A stretch of 64,000 bases of DNA from Salinispora oceanensis (GTDB taxonomy: Bacteria > Actinomycetota > Actinomycetes > Mycobacteriales > Micromonosporaceae), in NCBI RefSeq assembly GCF_000383575.1, contig NZ_KB911579.1, positions 2,946,523 through 3,010,522 of the forward strand, in the 5' to 3' direction. Numbering within the stretch: the stretch's first letter is position 1; each line of letters starts with the position of its first letter. The position numbers and the translations under genes were made by a program. The notes under the pieces were generated by a model that saw nothing but the letters and a program-made list of their open reading frames with translations, was not told where the DNA came from and did no database searches. Shown in pieces: positions 1 to 10,848 of the stretch.

Positions 1-459
1 ACCGGCACTCAGGGCACCCGACTCGCCAATCCACCGCTGCTGGTGCCGGTGCTGCGGGCCGGTCTCGGCATGGCCGACGCCGCGCTGGGCCTATTGCCGG
101 AGTCGTCGATGGGCTTCGTCGGCCTGGCGCGGGACGAGGAGACCTTCGAGCCCCGCGCGTACATGGAGTCGCTCCCGCCCGACCTCGCCGGACTGCCGGT
201 GCTGGTGCTCGACCCGATGCTCGCCACCGGTGGCTCGTTGGAGCACTGTTGCCGGCTGCTCGCCGATCGGGGGTGTTCCGAGATCACTGTGCTCTGCGTG
301 CTCGCCGCGCCGGTCGGAATTGACCGGTTGAACCGCTCCGGCCTGCCCCTGCGTCTGGTGACGGCCGCAATCGATGAGGGCCTCAACGACCGTCGGTTCA
401 TCGTTCCCGGCCTGGGCGACGCCGGTGACCGGCAGTTCGGCGGTATGCCCCGCTTCTGA
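1..459 (+). CDS. upp: Uracil phosphoribosyltransferase, 3' part
   Basis: The enzyme converts uracil plus PRPP to UMP in cytosolic pyrimidine salvage. The frame is open from base 1, so the start lies upstream of the window; 152 residues are visible against about 210 usual. The PRPP-binding signature DPMLATGGS is intact, preceded by the usual VLVLD strand, and the C-terminus GGMPRF is typical of the family. The start VLRAGLGM matches the conserved Upp core. It is followed by a convergent phosphohexomutase, a neighbour that fits a nucleoside/sugar-phosphate salvage locus. Family assignment is secure; only the missing N-terminus is unknown. Confidence 0.93.
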   Translation, partial: TGTQGTRLANPPLLVPVLRAGLGMADAALGLLPESSMGFVGLARDEETFEPRAYMESLPPDLAGLPVLVLDPMLATGGSLEHCCRLLADRGCSEITVLCVLAAPVGIDRLNRSGLPLRLVTAAIDEGLNDRRFIVPGLGDAGDRQFGGMPRF

Positions 460-495
460 CTGACTGTTCCGCGGTCGGTGTTGCGGCTGTCGGGT

Positions 496-563
496 TGCTT
501 GGCATGGTGCGGTGTTGCTGCTGTCCGGCTGCTTGGCATGGTCCGGTATCGCTGCTGTCGAAC
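496..563. repeat. Two imperfect 34-bp direct repeats
   Basis: Units 496-529 and 530-563 both begin TGCTTGGCATGGT and agree at about 28 of 34 positions by eye. They lie in the 320-bp gap between the convergent upp and phosphohexomutase genes. No coding function is visible. Confidence 0.6.
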
Positions 564-663
564 TGCCCCGCGCGTGCGTCCATCGTTGGTGCGGGGCAGT
601 CCGCTGCTGCTGAGGGGCCGGCATCGGGCCGCGGCGCCCCGTTTGTGCGGGCAGCTCGACAGC
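554..663. repeat. Intergenic segment bounded by inverted repeats (copy A)
   Basis: The left arm 554-568 (GCTGTCGAACTGCCC) and right arm 649-663 are inverted copies with one mismatch. The same arm pair bounds a second intergenic segment at 13222-13506, so this looks like a dispersed element or a shared structural/terminator motif. No ORF of note lies between the arms. Confidence 0.5.
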
Positions 664-684
664 GTGGATCCGGAGTATGCGGAT

Positions 685-742
685 CGGTCGACCGCCCGCT
701 GCACGCTCGGTCGACCGCCCGCTGCACGCTCGGTCGACCGCC
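685..742. repeat. 23-bp tandem repeat, 2.5 copies
   Basis: Units 685-707 and 708-730 are identical and a third partial copy runs to 742. Each unit contains the palindrome CGGTCGACCG. The array sits about 40 bp beyond the stop codon of the phosphohexomutase, in non-coding DNA. Confidence 0.8.
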
Positions 743-781
743 CCGGCAACCGCGGCGGTGCTGCTCCGGAACGGACCCGCC

Positions 782-2473
782 CTACACGCCCAAACTGGCG
801 GCGATTTCGGCGCGCAACTCGGTGACGGCAGCGGCGGCGCGGCGGCGGGCCGCCGCGATGTCACCCGCCACGACCGGCTGCACCACCTCCAGGTACGCCT
901 TGAGCTTCGGTTCGGTGCCGGACGGTCGGATCACCACCCGGGCGGTGGCGCCGCGCAGGATCACCACGTCGGCCTCTGGGAGCAGGTCTCGGGATTCGAT
1001 GATCGGTTCTCCGAGCAGCGTGTTCGGGGTCGCGGCGCGGATCCGGGTCATCGCGTCTGTGATCACCTGTAGGTCGTCCACCCGCACCGATAGCTGGTCG
1101 GTGTGGTGCACGCCGAACTCGGCCGCCAACTCGTCCAGCCGGTCGGCGAGGCCACGGCCCTCCGCCTTGAGTCCAGCGGCGAGCTCGGCGATGGCCAGCG
1201 CTGCGGTGATGCCGTCCTTGTCCCGAACATGGTCGGGGGCGACGCAGTAGCCCAGCGCCTCCTCGTAGCCGAAGACCAGCGGGGAGGACCCCCCACCGGC
1301 CCGGACAATCCACTTAAATCCGGTAAGGGTCTCGTCATAGGGCAGGTCGCGGGCGGTGCACATGGCGCGTAGCAGCGCCGACGACACGATGGTGGTCGCG
1401 TAGAGGCCGGCTCGGCCGCGTCGCATCAGATGGTCGGCGAGGAGCGCCCCCACCTCGTCACCGCGGAGCATTCGCCACCGCGTGGCGTCTCGGTCCGCCG
1501 CGGAGTCGGCCGACTCCCGGATCACCACCGCGCAGCGGTCCGCGTCCGGGTCGTTGGCGATCGCGAGGTCCGCGCCGGTCGCGTCGGCCAGGGCGGTGAG
1601 CCGGTCAACGGCACCGGGCTCCTCCGGGTTGGGGAAGGCGACCGTCGGGAACTTCGGGTCCGGCTCAGCCTGGTCCGCCACGAGCTGTGGGGTGGGGAAA
1701 CCGGCCTGGGTGAACGCCATCGTGAGCACCGCTGCGCCGACTCCGTGCAACGGTGTGTACGCCACCTTCAAGTCGCGTGGCCCGCCCGGTGCGATCACCG
1801 CGACGGCCTGCTGCACGTACGACTCCACCAGGGTGTCGTCGAGGGGCTGTCCCGGTGGGCCCAGCGGTACGGCAGCCAGCGGGCCGACCGCGCGGATGGC
1901 GGACTCGATCTCGGCGTCCGCCGGCGGCACGATCTGCGCTCCTGCGCCCAGTTCACCACCGAGCTGGGCGCCCAAGTAGACCTTGTAGCCGTTGTCCTGG
2001 GGCGGGTTGTGGCTGGCCGTCACCATCACTCCGGCGACCGCCTCGTGCTGGCGCACCGCATGGGCCAGCACCGGCGTTGGCAGCGGGCGGGGGAGCAGCA
2101 GGGCCGGGCGACCGGCGCCGGTGGCGACCTGCGCGGTCCGTTCCGCGAAGGCACGGGAGCCGGTCCGGGCGTCGTACCCGATCACCAGCGGACCGGCGCC
2201 GCCTTTCGCGGTCAGCCAGGCGACCAGCCCGGCGGCGGCCTGCGTGACCACCGCGAGATTCATTCCGTTCGGGCCGGCGCGCAACGGGCCGCGTAGGCCC
2301 GCGGTGCCGAAGGTCAGCGGGCCGGCGAAGCGGTCCGCCAGCTCCGGGGCGCTGGCCGGAAACCGGTCGAGCACCGCCTGTAGCTCGGCGCGGCTGGCCG
2401 GGTCCGGATCGTCGTCGAGCCAACGTTGGGCCTGCTCACGAAGGTCATTGAGGTGGTGGTGATCCGCCGACAT
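782..2473 (-). CDS. Phosphohexomutase (phosphomannomutase/phosphoglucomutase family, PGM2-like)
   Basis: An alpha-D-phosphohexomutase that moves phosphate between C1 and C6 (or C1 and C5 of pentoses) through a phosphoserine intermediate. The active-site loop TASHNPP, the metal-binding loop DPDADR and the sugar-binding motif GYEEALGY are all present in the expected order, and the length of 563 residues fits the larger PGM2-type branch. The ATG at 2473 was taken as start; an in-frame GTG at 2488 is possible. A 14-bp perfect inverted repeat overlaps this start region. Proximity to upp suggests a role in salvage of ribose- or deoxyribose-1-phosphate, which some PGM2-type enzymes carry out; that substrate is inference. 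Confidence 0.85.
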   Translation of the reverse strand: MSADHHHLNDLREQAQRWLDDDPDPASRAELQAVLDRFPASAPELADRFAGPLTFGTAGLRGPLRAGPNGMNLAVVTQAAAGLVAWLTAKGGAGPLVIGYDARTGSRAFAERTAQVATGAGRPALLLPRPLPTPVLAHAVRQHEAVAGVMVTASHNPPQDNGYKVYLGAQLGGELGAGAQIVPPADAEIESAIRAVGPLAAVPLGPPGQPLDDTLVESYVQQAVAVIAPGGPRDLKVAYTPLHGVGAAVLTMAFTQAGFPTPQLVADQAEPDPKFPTVAFPNPEEPGAVDRLTALADATGADLAIANDPDADRCAVVIRESADSAADRDATRWRMLRGDEVGALLADHLMRRGRAGLYATTIVSSALLRAMCTARDLPYDETLTGFKWIVRAGGGSSPLVFGYEEALGYCVAPDHVRDKDGITAALAIAELAAGLKAEGRGLADRLDELAAEFGVHHTDQLSVRVDDLQVITDAMTRIRAATPNTLLGEPIIESRDLLPEADVVILRGATARVVIRPSGTEPKLKAYLEVVQPVVAGDIAAARRRAAAAVTELRAEIAASLGV

Positions 2474-2502
2474 GCCTCTTGATAGCACGTCGGCGGATCA
2501 CC
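2458..2502. terminator. 14-bp perfect hairpin between kinase stop and phosphomutase start
   Basis: GGTGATCCGCCGAC (2458-2471) and its exact complement (2489-2502) enclose a 17-nt loop. On the minus strand it follows the kinase stop by 18 nt and contains the phosphomutase start region, so it could end kinase transcripts, mask the next start, or be an operator. There is no T-tract. Confidence 0.55.
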
Positions 2503-2520
2503 GCGTCGGCTCGCCCAGGC

Positions 2521-4524
2521 TCAGCTGGCCGCGGTCAGCTGGAAAGATTTGACCATCTCGTCAAAGATCGGTCGACTCTCCTCGAACCGGGCGTCGGTGG
2601 CGGTGAGGTAGAACGAGTACGACTGGCCCTCGTGGGCGACGCCACGCCAGATGCCGTGCCGCATCTCCGCACCCTCGCCACAGGTGTATTCGAACTCGGC
2701 CGCCGGCTTGCCGGCCAGCTCCGTCTCGACGTCCATGGCGATCTGACGGTACGGCTTCACACAGGAGGTGGAGCGGGTTTGCAGCCCCTCCTCGGCGACC
2801 TCTGCCCAGCGTGCTGAGGTGTTGGTCCACTTCTCGGTGATGACGCGGACCCGGCGGCCCTTGTCCTCCGGGTCGACGTAGTCGGTGTACAGCCCGCCGA
2901 CCTTCTCTTCCCAACCCTTCGGCACCAGGACCCGTACCCCCCGCGCCGAGTGCTCCACCAGTTCGGGAAGTTCGACGTCCGGAGCGGTCGACGTCGGGGC
3001 CGCCTGTGGGGCCACCGGGGCCTCCGAGTCGTCTCCGCCGGTGAGGGCGAGGACGCCGACGAGGAGCACCACGGCCAGCCCGCCCGCGGCGGCGAGTTGG
3101 ACCTTGCCCGGCCAGCCCTTCACCCGGCGAACGAGTTGGTCGCCGGTGGCCCGCGCCCGGCCGGCGAGACCGCCGGCTGGTGCTGGTGTCGGCGACTGCG
3201 GTGTGCTGGTCCACGCCTGGCCGGTACCCGGAACCGACCACTGGGCGCCGCCCGCGGTGGGAGCGGCCGGGCCCGGGTAGCCGCCGATGCGCTGGGTGGC
3301 ATCCCTACCGATGCGCTGGGTGGCATCGCCGCCGTAGGTGCGGCTCGGTGCCGGCATCGCCCCGGTCGGTGTGTTTAACGGACCGGCGAGCGCGTCGGCG
3401 CTGGTGTCCTCCAGGATGGCGGGGTCGGCCCGGGACTCCACCGCGGGACGCTCACCCCGGCGCAGCGCGGCCAGTCGGTCGGTGAGTGATTCGCCGGCCG
3501 CGAGCATCGCTCGCCCACCGATCGCGCCGCTCGGCTTCGGCTGGGCTGGTGGGGCCGGCTGGGCCGGCTGCGGGATCGCGGCTGGTAGCTGCTGGACCGG
3601 CACCACCGAGTACGGGTCAGTTACCGAGTGCACCGCAGCCGCGTTGCTGGTCAGCGGGCCGGCGAGCAACTCGCGAAGCATGGCTCGGGCGGTGTGCACC
3701 GGCAGCCGGCGGTCTGGGTCCTTCTCCAACAGCCCCATCAGCACCGGCACCAGCGGGCCACTGCGCTGGGGCGGGGCCGGCGGGTCTTCAACGACCGCAT
3801 GCATCGTCTCGATCGGATCACCCCGGTCGAAGGGCGGGCGTCCCTCAACGGCCGTGTAGAGGGTCACCCCGAGGGAGAACAGGTCGCTGGGCGGCCCGAA
3901 ATCCTGGCCCATCGCCCGCTCGGGGGAGATGAAGTGTGGCGAGCCGAGCACCATGCCGGGCGTGGTGAGTTGCACGTCGGTGGGCATCCGGGCCACCCCG
4001 AAGTCCGTCAGCACGCACCGGCCGTCCGAACAGATCAGGACGTTGGCCGGCTTGACATCACGATGCAGTACGCCGATCGCGTGCGCCACCTCCAGCGCGC
4101 CGAGCAGCGAGACACCGATCTTGGCTACCACCCGCTGGGCTAACGGTCCGTCTTCGATCACCATGTCCGCGAGGCTGCGGGAGTCGAGTAGCTCCATCAC
4201 GATCCACGGCCGGCCACCCTCGGTGACCACGTCGTAAACCTGGACGACGGCGGGGTGTTGGATCGCTGCTGCGGCACGGGCCTCGCGCAGGGTGCGTTCG
4301 TACATGGCGTCGCGGTCTGAGGGGGCCAGCCCCTGGGGTAGGACGACCTCCTTGACGGCCACGTCTCGGCGCAGGAGCGTGTCTGCGGCACGCCAGACCG
4401 TGCCCATGCCGCCGTTGCCCACTGTCGAGCGCAATGAATAGCGCCCGCCGATGATGGTGTTGGGTGTTGCGCGGTCGCTGGGAGGACTGACAGGTCCGCC
4501 GCTCCACGTCGGGATCTGAGTCAC
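2521..4524 (-). CDS. Transmembrane Ser/Thr protein kinase with extracellular sensor-like domain
   Basis: A PknB-type kinase of 667 residues. The N-terminal catalytic domain (about residues 27-290) has the glycine loop GNGGMG, the catalytic Lys58 in [16 protein letters not shown] and the SPE motif of the activation segment. A Pro/Ala-rich linker containing a short repeat (ATQRIG twice) leads to one membrane helix near residue 480 ([11 protein letters not shown]) and an exported domain of about 160 residues ending [10 protein letters not shown]. It has no PASTA repeats. The exported domain resembles that of the kinase at 29924-31795 in layout (a GFxVxVPxGW-like opening). Start is GTG at 4524, with GGTGG 7 nt upstream. 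Ligand and targets are unknown. Confidence 0.9.
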   Translation of the reverse strand: MTQIPTWSGGPVSPPSDRATPNTIIGGRYSLRSTVGNGGMGTVWRAADTLLRRDVAVKEVVLPQGLAPSDRDAMYERTLREARAAAAIQHPAVVQVYDVVTEGGRPWIVMELLDSRSLADMVIEDGPLAQRVVAKIGVSLLGALEVAHAIGVLHRDVKPANVLICSDGRCVLTDFGVARMPTDVQLTTPGMVLGSPHFISPERAMGQDFGPPSDLFSLGVTLYTAVEGRPPFDRGDPIETMHAVVEDPPAPPQRSGPLVPVLMGLLEKDPDRRLPVHTARAMLRELLAGPLTSNAAAVHSVTDPYSVVPVQQLPAAIPQPAQPAPPAQPKPSGAIGGRAMLAAGESLTDRLAALRRGERPAVESRADPAILEDTSADALAGPLNTPTGAMPAPSRTYGGDATQRIGRDATQRIGGYPGPAAPTAGGAQWSVPGTGQAWTSTPQSPTPAPAGGLAGRARATGDQLVRRVKGWPGKVQLAAAGGLAVVLLVGVLALTGGDDSEAPVAPQAAPTSTAPDVELPELVEHSARGVRVLVPKGWEEKVGGLYTDYVDPEDKGRRVRVITEKWTNTSARWAEVAEEGLQTRSTSCVKPYRQIAMDVETELAGKPAAEFEYTCGEGAEMRHGIWRGVAHEGQSYSFYLTATDARFEESRPIFDEMVKSFQLTAAS

Positions 4525-4715
4525 TGAAGAGCCACCGGGGATTTCGAGGGGGGCTGGGACACAACCCCCCTATCTTGCTGGGTCGGACGCCCGTTGCGAA
4601 AGCCGACGCGGCGGACATCCGGCAAAGTCCACGATGCGTGTCCGACCGGGCACGGCGGGTTGGCCGGGTGAGCGCGTGTGCCCAATCCCTCATCCGGTGC
4701 CGGAGCAGGTCGTCT

Positions 4716-4721
4716 TACCAT
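4716..4721 (+). promoter_or_regulatory. Predicted -10 of a leaderless promoter (acyl-CoA mutase)
   Basis: TACCAT is followed by exactly 6 nt and the ATG at 4728, with no Shine-Dalgarno between. The hexamer lies within the inverted repeat TTACC-ATCC-GGTAA (4715-4728), a possible operator. The remaining divergent gap to the kinase start (4525-4715) shows no gene. Confidence 0.5.
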
Positions 4722-4727
4722 CCGGTA

Positions 4728-6311
<1,584 letters not shown>

Positions 6312-6340
6312 CCCCGCCGCTCCCCGCGTCGCTGGCGCTC

Positions 6341-6402
6341 GCTGCCCGCTGCCCGCTGCCCGCTGCCCGCTGCCCGCTGCCCGCTGCCCGCTGCCCGCTG
6401 CC
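6341..6402. repeat. Heptanucleotide tandem repeat (GCTGCCC)8.9
   Basis: Eight full 7-bp units plus six bases begin 30 bp after the mutase stop codon. The array is uninterrupted and not in a gene. Arrays like this mutate by slippage, so copy number may vary between strains. Confidence 0.9.
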
Positions 6403-6668
6403 GGTGGCGGTGGCGGGTGGCGGTTTCGGTGCGTAGTGGGTGGCAACCGTGGGTAACCCGTTCGAGTGAGGTAAACGCACACGGTGTGTGGTCGGTTCCC
6501 GGGTGGACGTGTGACCGTCTGCGGGCCCGGTCGCGAGTGTGGTTACTAGTTGTCGGAGTGCCCGTAACAGAACGGACTAAATGCCACAATTCGGATGACG
6601 GGTCCCGAGTGTTGGGGAAATTTTCCTCACTCGTGAATCGGTTACGCGTTGTAGGAGGTGTGGGGCAG

Positions 6669-8111
6669 ATGGCAGCGTTCAACCGCGATCTACCTGCTGT
6701 CCCGCCGATGAACGAGCGCCCCGAGCAGGGCGTACGTGACGCAGAGCGGCCCGATCGCTACCAGAACGAGGTTGCGCAGCGTCACCGTCGGAGGTCTAGG
6801 CTGGCGGCGGTTCCGGAAGATCCATCCATTTCTAGTGATCGAGAATTCGACGTGACGAGTGCGTTGACGCTGCCGAGTAATGGCCAGCTGGCGTCGTCCT
6901 GGACGGAAGCGCCCGCCGGCTCCCAGCCCTTACCCCTCGACCTGGACCAGTTCCTTGCGCTCCAGGTGTCGGGCCTGATCGCCACCCGTCGGCGGATCCA
7001 CTCGCATCCGGAGCTCTCCGGCGAGGAGTTCGAAACCGCCGCTCTGATCGCCCGGGAGCTAACGGGGGCCGGGTTGCGACCCCGGCTGCTCCCCAAGGGC
7101 AACGGAGTCATCTGTGACATCGACGGTCGTCCAGACGGCCCAGTGATCGCGTTCCGGGCCGACATCGACGCGTTGCCGTTGACCGACAGCAAGGACGTGC
7201 CCTTCCGCTCCACCGTTGACGGGGTCTGTCACGCCTGCGGCCACGACGTGCACACCGCGGTCATGCTCGGCTTGGGGATGCTCCTCGCCCGCCTCGCCGA
7301 AGCGGGTGAGCTGCCGGGCCGAGTGCGCCTGATCTTCCAACCGGCCGAGGAGATCCTGCCCTGTGGGTCGCTCGAGGTGATCGAGGCCGGCGGTCTCGAC
7401 GAGGTGGTGCAGATCTTCGCGCTGCACTGTGACCCGAACCTGCCGGTCGGTGAGGTCGGCCTCCGGGTCGGTCCGATCACCGCTGCCGCCGACAACGTCA
7501 GCGTTCGGTTGACCGGTCCCGGTGGGCACACTGCCCGCCCGCACCTCACCGTCGACCTGGTTGACGCCCTCGGTCGGTTGATCACCGAGGTGCCGGCTCT
7601 GGTCGCCCGGAGGGTGCCGGCCAACAGCGGGCTACTGCTGGTGTTCGGCCACGCCTCGGCCGGCACCCGTTACAACGTCATTCCGTCGGAGGCCTGCGCC
7701 TCCGGGACGCTGCGCGTGATGGATCGGGACACCTGGGCGATGGTTCCAAAGGTCGTCGCCCAGGTGGTCCAGGATGTGATCGCCCCTACCGGCGCCACCG
7801 TGGACCTGGACTATCAGCGTGGTCGACCACCGGTCAGCAATGACTCCCAGGCCATCCAGGTCCTCGCCGCCGCCACCGCCGCAGCGCTCGGGCCGGCCGG
7901 GATCGCGGAGACCCCGCAGAGCATGGGGGGTGAGGACTTCTCCTGGTACCTGGAGTACGTCCCCGGTGCCCTGGCCCGACTCGGCGTCGGCCGCTCCGGC
8001 CCGAACGTTGACCTTCACCGCGCGTCGTTCGACCCAGACGAGCGGGCCATCCCGGTCGGCGTTCGGCTCATGGTGCAGACCGCGCTCCAGGCGCTTGCGG
8101 CGGCGGGTTGA
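6669..8111 (+). CDS. M20-family amidohydrolase / metallopeptidase
   Basis: A zinc hydrolase of the M20D branch (N-acyl amino acid, hippurate or IAA-conjugate hydrolases). The metal-site segments are CHACGHDVHTA, FQPAEE, ALHCDP and the C-terminal GGEDFSWYLE, with the dimerisation-domain motif GPGGHTARPH between them. The first 60 residues precede any homology and are Arg/Glu-rich. The ATG at 6669 is chosen because GGAGG at 6654-6658 precedes it by 10 nt; GTG at 6852 would give the usual length of about 420 residues and lacks a clear ribosome site. The 3' end overlaps the convergent lipoprotein gene by 44 bp. Substrate is not predictable. Confidence 0.85.
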   Translation: MAAFNRDLPAVPPMNERPEQGVRDAERPDRYQNEVAQRHRRRSRLAAVPEDPSISSDREFDVTSALTLPSNGQLASSWTEAPAGSQPLPLDLDQFLALQVSGLIATRRRIHSHPELSGEEFETAALIARELTGAGLRPRLLPKGNGVICDIDGRPDGPVIAFRADIDALPLTDSKDVPFRSTVDGVCHACGHDVHTAVMLGLGMLLARLAEAGELPGRVRLIFQPAEEILPCGSLEVIEAGGLDEVVQIFALHCDPNLPVGEVGLRVGPITAAADNVSVRLTGPGGHTARPHLTVDLVDALGRLITEVPALVARRVPANSGLLLVFGHASAGTRYNVIPSEACASGTLRVMDRDTWAMVPKVVAQVVQDVIAPTGATVDLDYQRGRPPVSNDSQAIQVLAAATAAALGPAGIAETPQSMGGEDFSWYLEYVPGALARLGVGRSGPNVDLHRASFDPDERAIPVGVRLMVQTALQALAAAG

Positions 8112-9048
8112 CCGTGGGCGGAGCGACCCCGCCGCCGGCGGGGTCGGTCGGCCCCCTCCCGGTGCCGTCCGCGGGCGGAGCGACCAGGGCCGGCCGCGGG
8201 CGGCGGCGCAGCAACCACACCAACGCGCCCAGCGGCACACCGAGGAGGAGCAGCCACGGCAGTATCGCTCCGAGCACGGTCAGCAGGACGGTCCACGAGA
8301 ACAGGAAGACCTTCCACCCGCCCTCGAGACCAGCCACGAAGCCGAACGCGGAAGCGTCGTCCTCGGTGGCGGCGTCCGGGCCGACCAGCGACACGATGAC
8401 CGAGGAGAGCGCGGTCAGGTCCGCCAGCCGGCGCTGTTTCGCCTCCAACGAGGCGAGGTCGGCCTCGCGGCGCGCCAACTCGTTCTCCAGCGACACCAGA
8501 TCGCTGATCGACTGTGCCTCGCCGAGCAGCCGCCGGGCGTTCTCCACCCGGGCCCGTTGCGTGGTGATCCGGGCGTCCAGGTCGATCACCGCCTCGGTGA
8601 CATCCTCGGTGGAGATCTCCTGTCGCTGCCGTTTGCCGAGTTCGGCGACCTGCTCCACCACTGTGGCGAACTTCGCGGCCGGCACCCGGAGCGTCAGCTC
8701 GGCGGTGGCGTTCCCAGCCGCACTGCGTCGCTGGTCACTACCGACGAAACCACCGGCCGTGGTGGTCAGGGCGATCGCTTTGCGGGCGGCCTGCTCGACG
8801 TCGGGGACCTGCACGCGCATCGAACCGGTGTAGATGATGGCGCGCTGGTCAACCCGGAGGTCGGGCGAAGCGTCGCCCTCCTCGGCCGGCCCGTCCGGCT
8901 CGCCGGCGCCCGCCGCGGCCGCCCCGTCGCCGCCGGTGGCCGGACCGGCGTTCTCCTCGGTGCCCGCACCGCAGCCGCTGACGAGCAGGACCCCCATCAG
9001 TATCGCTACCAGTGCCGCCCCTCGGCGGCGCGCTTCACCTCGCTGCAT
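8068..9048 (-). CDS. DUF4349-domain lipoprotein
   Basis: A predicted secreted lipoprotein of 326 residues. It has a basic N-terminus, a hydrophobic stretch and lipobox LVSGC, then an Ala/Gly-rich linker and the DUF4349 core, whose central part (LDARITTQRARVENARRLL through LASLEAKQRRLADL) is a long coiled coil. A hydrophobic segment (FSWTVLLTVLGAILPWLLLL) follows near residue 270, then a short basic, Pro-rich tail, so both ends may be membrane-held. The ATG at 9048 has GGAG 6 nt upstream on its strand. Function of the family is unknown. Confidence 0.85.
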   Translation of the reverse strand: MQRGEARRRGAALVAILMGVLLVSGCGAGTEENAGPATGGDGAAAAGAGEPDGPAEEGDASPDLRVDQRAIIYTGSMRVQVPDVEQAARKAIALTTTAGGFVGSDQRRSAAGNATAELTLRVPAAKFATVVEQVAELGKRQRQEISTEDVTEAVIDLDARITTQRARVENARRLLGEAQSISDLVSLENELARREADLASLEAKQRRLADLTALSSVIVSLVGPDAATEDDASAFGFVAGLEGGWKVFLFSWTVLLTVLGAILPWLLLLGVPLGALVWLLRRRPRPALVAPPADGTGRGPTDPAGGGVAPPTVNPPPQAPGARSAP

Positions 9049-9195
9049 GTCCGCTCCGATCCGTAACACTTCAACTGTTCCCACCCGGGGCGTGACCCGG
9101 ACGGCAGGGACGATCGGTCAGTCGGGACGCGATGCGGCGTCCCTTCGGGCAGACTGCGCTGAGGAGGTCACGATTCGATTCTCGAGGAGTCACGA

Positions 9196-9825
9196 ATGCG
9201 GCTGACCAAGTACACGCACTCCTGCATCCGGGTGGAGGACGAAGGCGGGGTGCTGGTCGTGGACCCCGGCGTCTACAGCGAGCGCGTCGCGCTGGACGGG
9301 GCGGACGCGGTGCTGATCACCCACGAGCACCCGGACCACGTGGACGTGGCAGCCCTGACCGAGCAGTACGACCGGGGGCCGTTCGTCCTGTACGGGCCGC
9401 CGTCGCTCGCGGCCGCGCTGGCTGACCTGGCCGCCGCGTTCGTCCCGGTCGAGGCGGGCGCGGAGTTTACCGCCGCCGGCGTCCCGGTCCGCGTCTACGG
9501 CGGTGAGCACGCTGTGATCCACCCTGACCTTCCGCAGGTGGAGAACCTGGCGTACCTGATCGACGACGTGGTCTACCACCCCGGCGACTCCTTCGTCGTG
9601 CCGCGGGACGTGCCGGTCGACACGCTGTTCCTGCCGATTCACGCGCCCTGGGCGAAGTTCTCCGAGTCGCTGGACTTCCTCCGTTCCGTCGCGCCCCGCC
9701 GGGCGTACGCGCTGCATGATGGGTTGCTCAACGATCGCGGCCTGGACGTGCTCAACAACAATTTCGCCCGCCTCTCCGACGTGGACTACCGGCGGCTCGT
9801 ACCGGGCACTCTGGTGGACGCCTGA
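9196..9825 (+). CDS. Metallo-beta-lactamase-fold hydrolase
   Basis: A 209-residue cytosolic MBL-fold protein of the UlaG-like group. The metal-binding signature THEHPDHVD lies near residue 40, with later ligand positions at GGEHAV, YHPGDSF and ALHDG. It has no signal peptide, and its small size fits this branch rather than true beta-lactamases. GAGGAGT precedes the ATG by about 7 nt. It overlaps no gene and is followed after 5 bp by the coiled-coil gene at 9831, suggesting co-translation. Substrate is unknown. Confidence 0.88.
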   Translation: MRLTKYTHSCIRVEDEGGVLVVDPGVYSERVALDGADAVLITHEHPDHVDVAALTEQYDRGPFVLYGPPSLAAALADLAAAFVPVEAGAEFTAAGVPVRVYGGEHAVIHPDLPQVENLAYLIDDVVYHPGDSFVVPRDVPVDTLFLPIHAPWAKFSESLDFLRSVAPRRAYALHDGLLNDRGLDVLNNNFARLSDVDYRRLVPGTLVDA

Positions 9826-9830
9826 GCTGC

Positions 9831-10757
9831 ATGCCTGGTCCGTCCCGGGAGCTGCTGCGGCAGCTCTACCGCACGCCCCCCGACCGGTTTGTGGCCGCCC
9901 GGGACCAGGCGGTGGCCGAGGCGCGGAGGGCCGGCGACGCACCTGCCGCGCGGGAGATCGCCCGGCTTCGTCGCCCCACCGTCGCGGCGTGGCTGGTGAA
10001 CCTGCTCGCGTTGGAGCGACCGGAGCTCGTCGCCGACCTGGGTCAACTCGCGGAGTCACTCCGGTCGGCCCAGCGTGAGCTTCGCGGCGCGCAACTGCGG
10101 GAGCTCTCCACCCAACGGCGGGCCGTGGTCGGCGCGCTGCTCGCGGAGGTCCGCAGCCTGGCCACCGCGGTGCCCGGTGCCCCGCCGCCGGGCAAGCTTC
10201 CACTCGGTGCGGTGGAGTCGACCCTCAACGCCGCGCTCTCCGACGCCGAGGTCGCCGAGCAGGTGCGCTCCGGCCGGCTGCTCCGGGCCGCCAGCTACGC
10301 CGGCTTCGGCGAGGTGCCTCGACCGCAGCTGCGGCTGGTCACCGAGGAACCAACGCCGCCGTCCCGGGCGCCGGGTAGCGACCGCTCAGCACCCCGTGCC
10401 CGGGAGGCGGAGCGGGCCGCCCGCGCCGAGCGGGAACGGCGACGCCGGGTGTTGGAGACGGAGTTGGCGAAGGCGCGTACCGATCAGGAACGGGCCGAGG
10501 CGGAGCTGGCCGGTGCCGCGGAGGCCGAGCGGGGTGGCGTGGACGGCCTCGCCGCGATCGAGACGGAACTCGCTGAGCTGGAGCGGCAACGGGCTGTTGC
10601 CGAAGAGGAGCTGAGCCGGGCTAAGTCGACGCGGCGGGCAGCCGAACGGGCGGTCACCGTCGCGCGGCGCCGGACCGGCGAGGTTGAGGCCGCGGTTGAA
10701 GCGTTCGTTGAGGAGGAGGCCGACCCGAGTGGGGGCGGCCGACACCCAGATGTGTGA
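9831..10757 (+). CDS. Coiled-coil protein of unknown function
   Basis: Not a family I can name. The 308-residue protein has an N-terminal globular part (PSRELLRQLYRTPPDRFVAARDQ...) that includes a conserved-looking PTVAAWLVNLLA segment, a Pro-rich linker near residue 180, and a C-terminal half that is almost wholly charged coiled coil (REAERAARAERERRRRVLE onward). No membrane helix or signal is visible. It begins 5 bp after the MBL-fold hydrolase with no strong ribosome site of its own, so its translation is probably coupled. A role with nucleic acid or as a scaffold would be a guess. Confidence 0.75.
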   Translation: MPGPSRELLRQLYRTPPDRFVAARDQAVAEARRAGDAPAAREIARLRRPTVAAWLVNLLALERPELVADLGQLAESLRSAQRELRGAQLRELSTQRRAVVGALLAEVRSLATAVPGAPPPGKLPLGAVESTLNAALSDAEVAEQVRSGRLLRAASYAGFGEVPRPQLRLVTEEPTPPSRAPGSDRSAPRAREAERAARAERERRRRVLETELAKARTDQERAEAELAGAAEAERGGVDGLAAIETELAELERQRAVAEEELSRAKSTRRAAERAVTVARRRTGEVEAAVEAFVEEEADPSGGGRHPDV

Positions 10758-10848
10758 TTGACGACGCACGGCGGGGCCGGCTCGTTGCCCCATCGGGGGC
10801 GATAGCAGACTGGGGATCGTGCGACATGCCCCGACAGACTGCCGGCCG

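Noticed and set aside
685..742. CRISPR array
   Set aside because: The repeats are directly abutted with no spacers; none of the tandem repeats in the window has spacer-like intervals.
6417..6668. N-terminal extension of the M20 amidohydrolase
   Set aside because: The extension has no family similarity and runs through promoter-like sequence; a ribosome site precedes the ATG at 6669.
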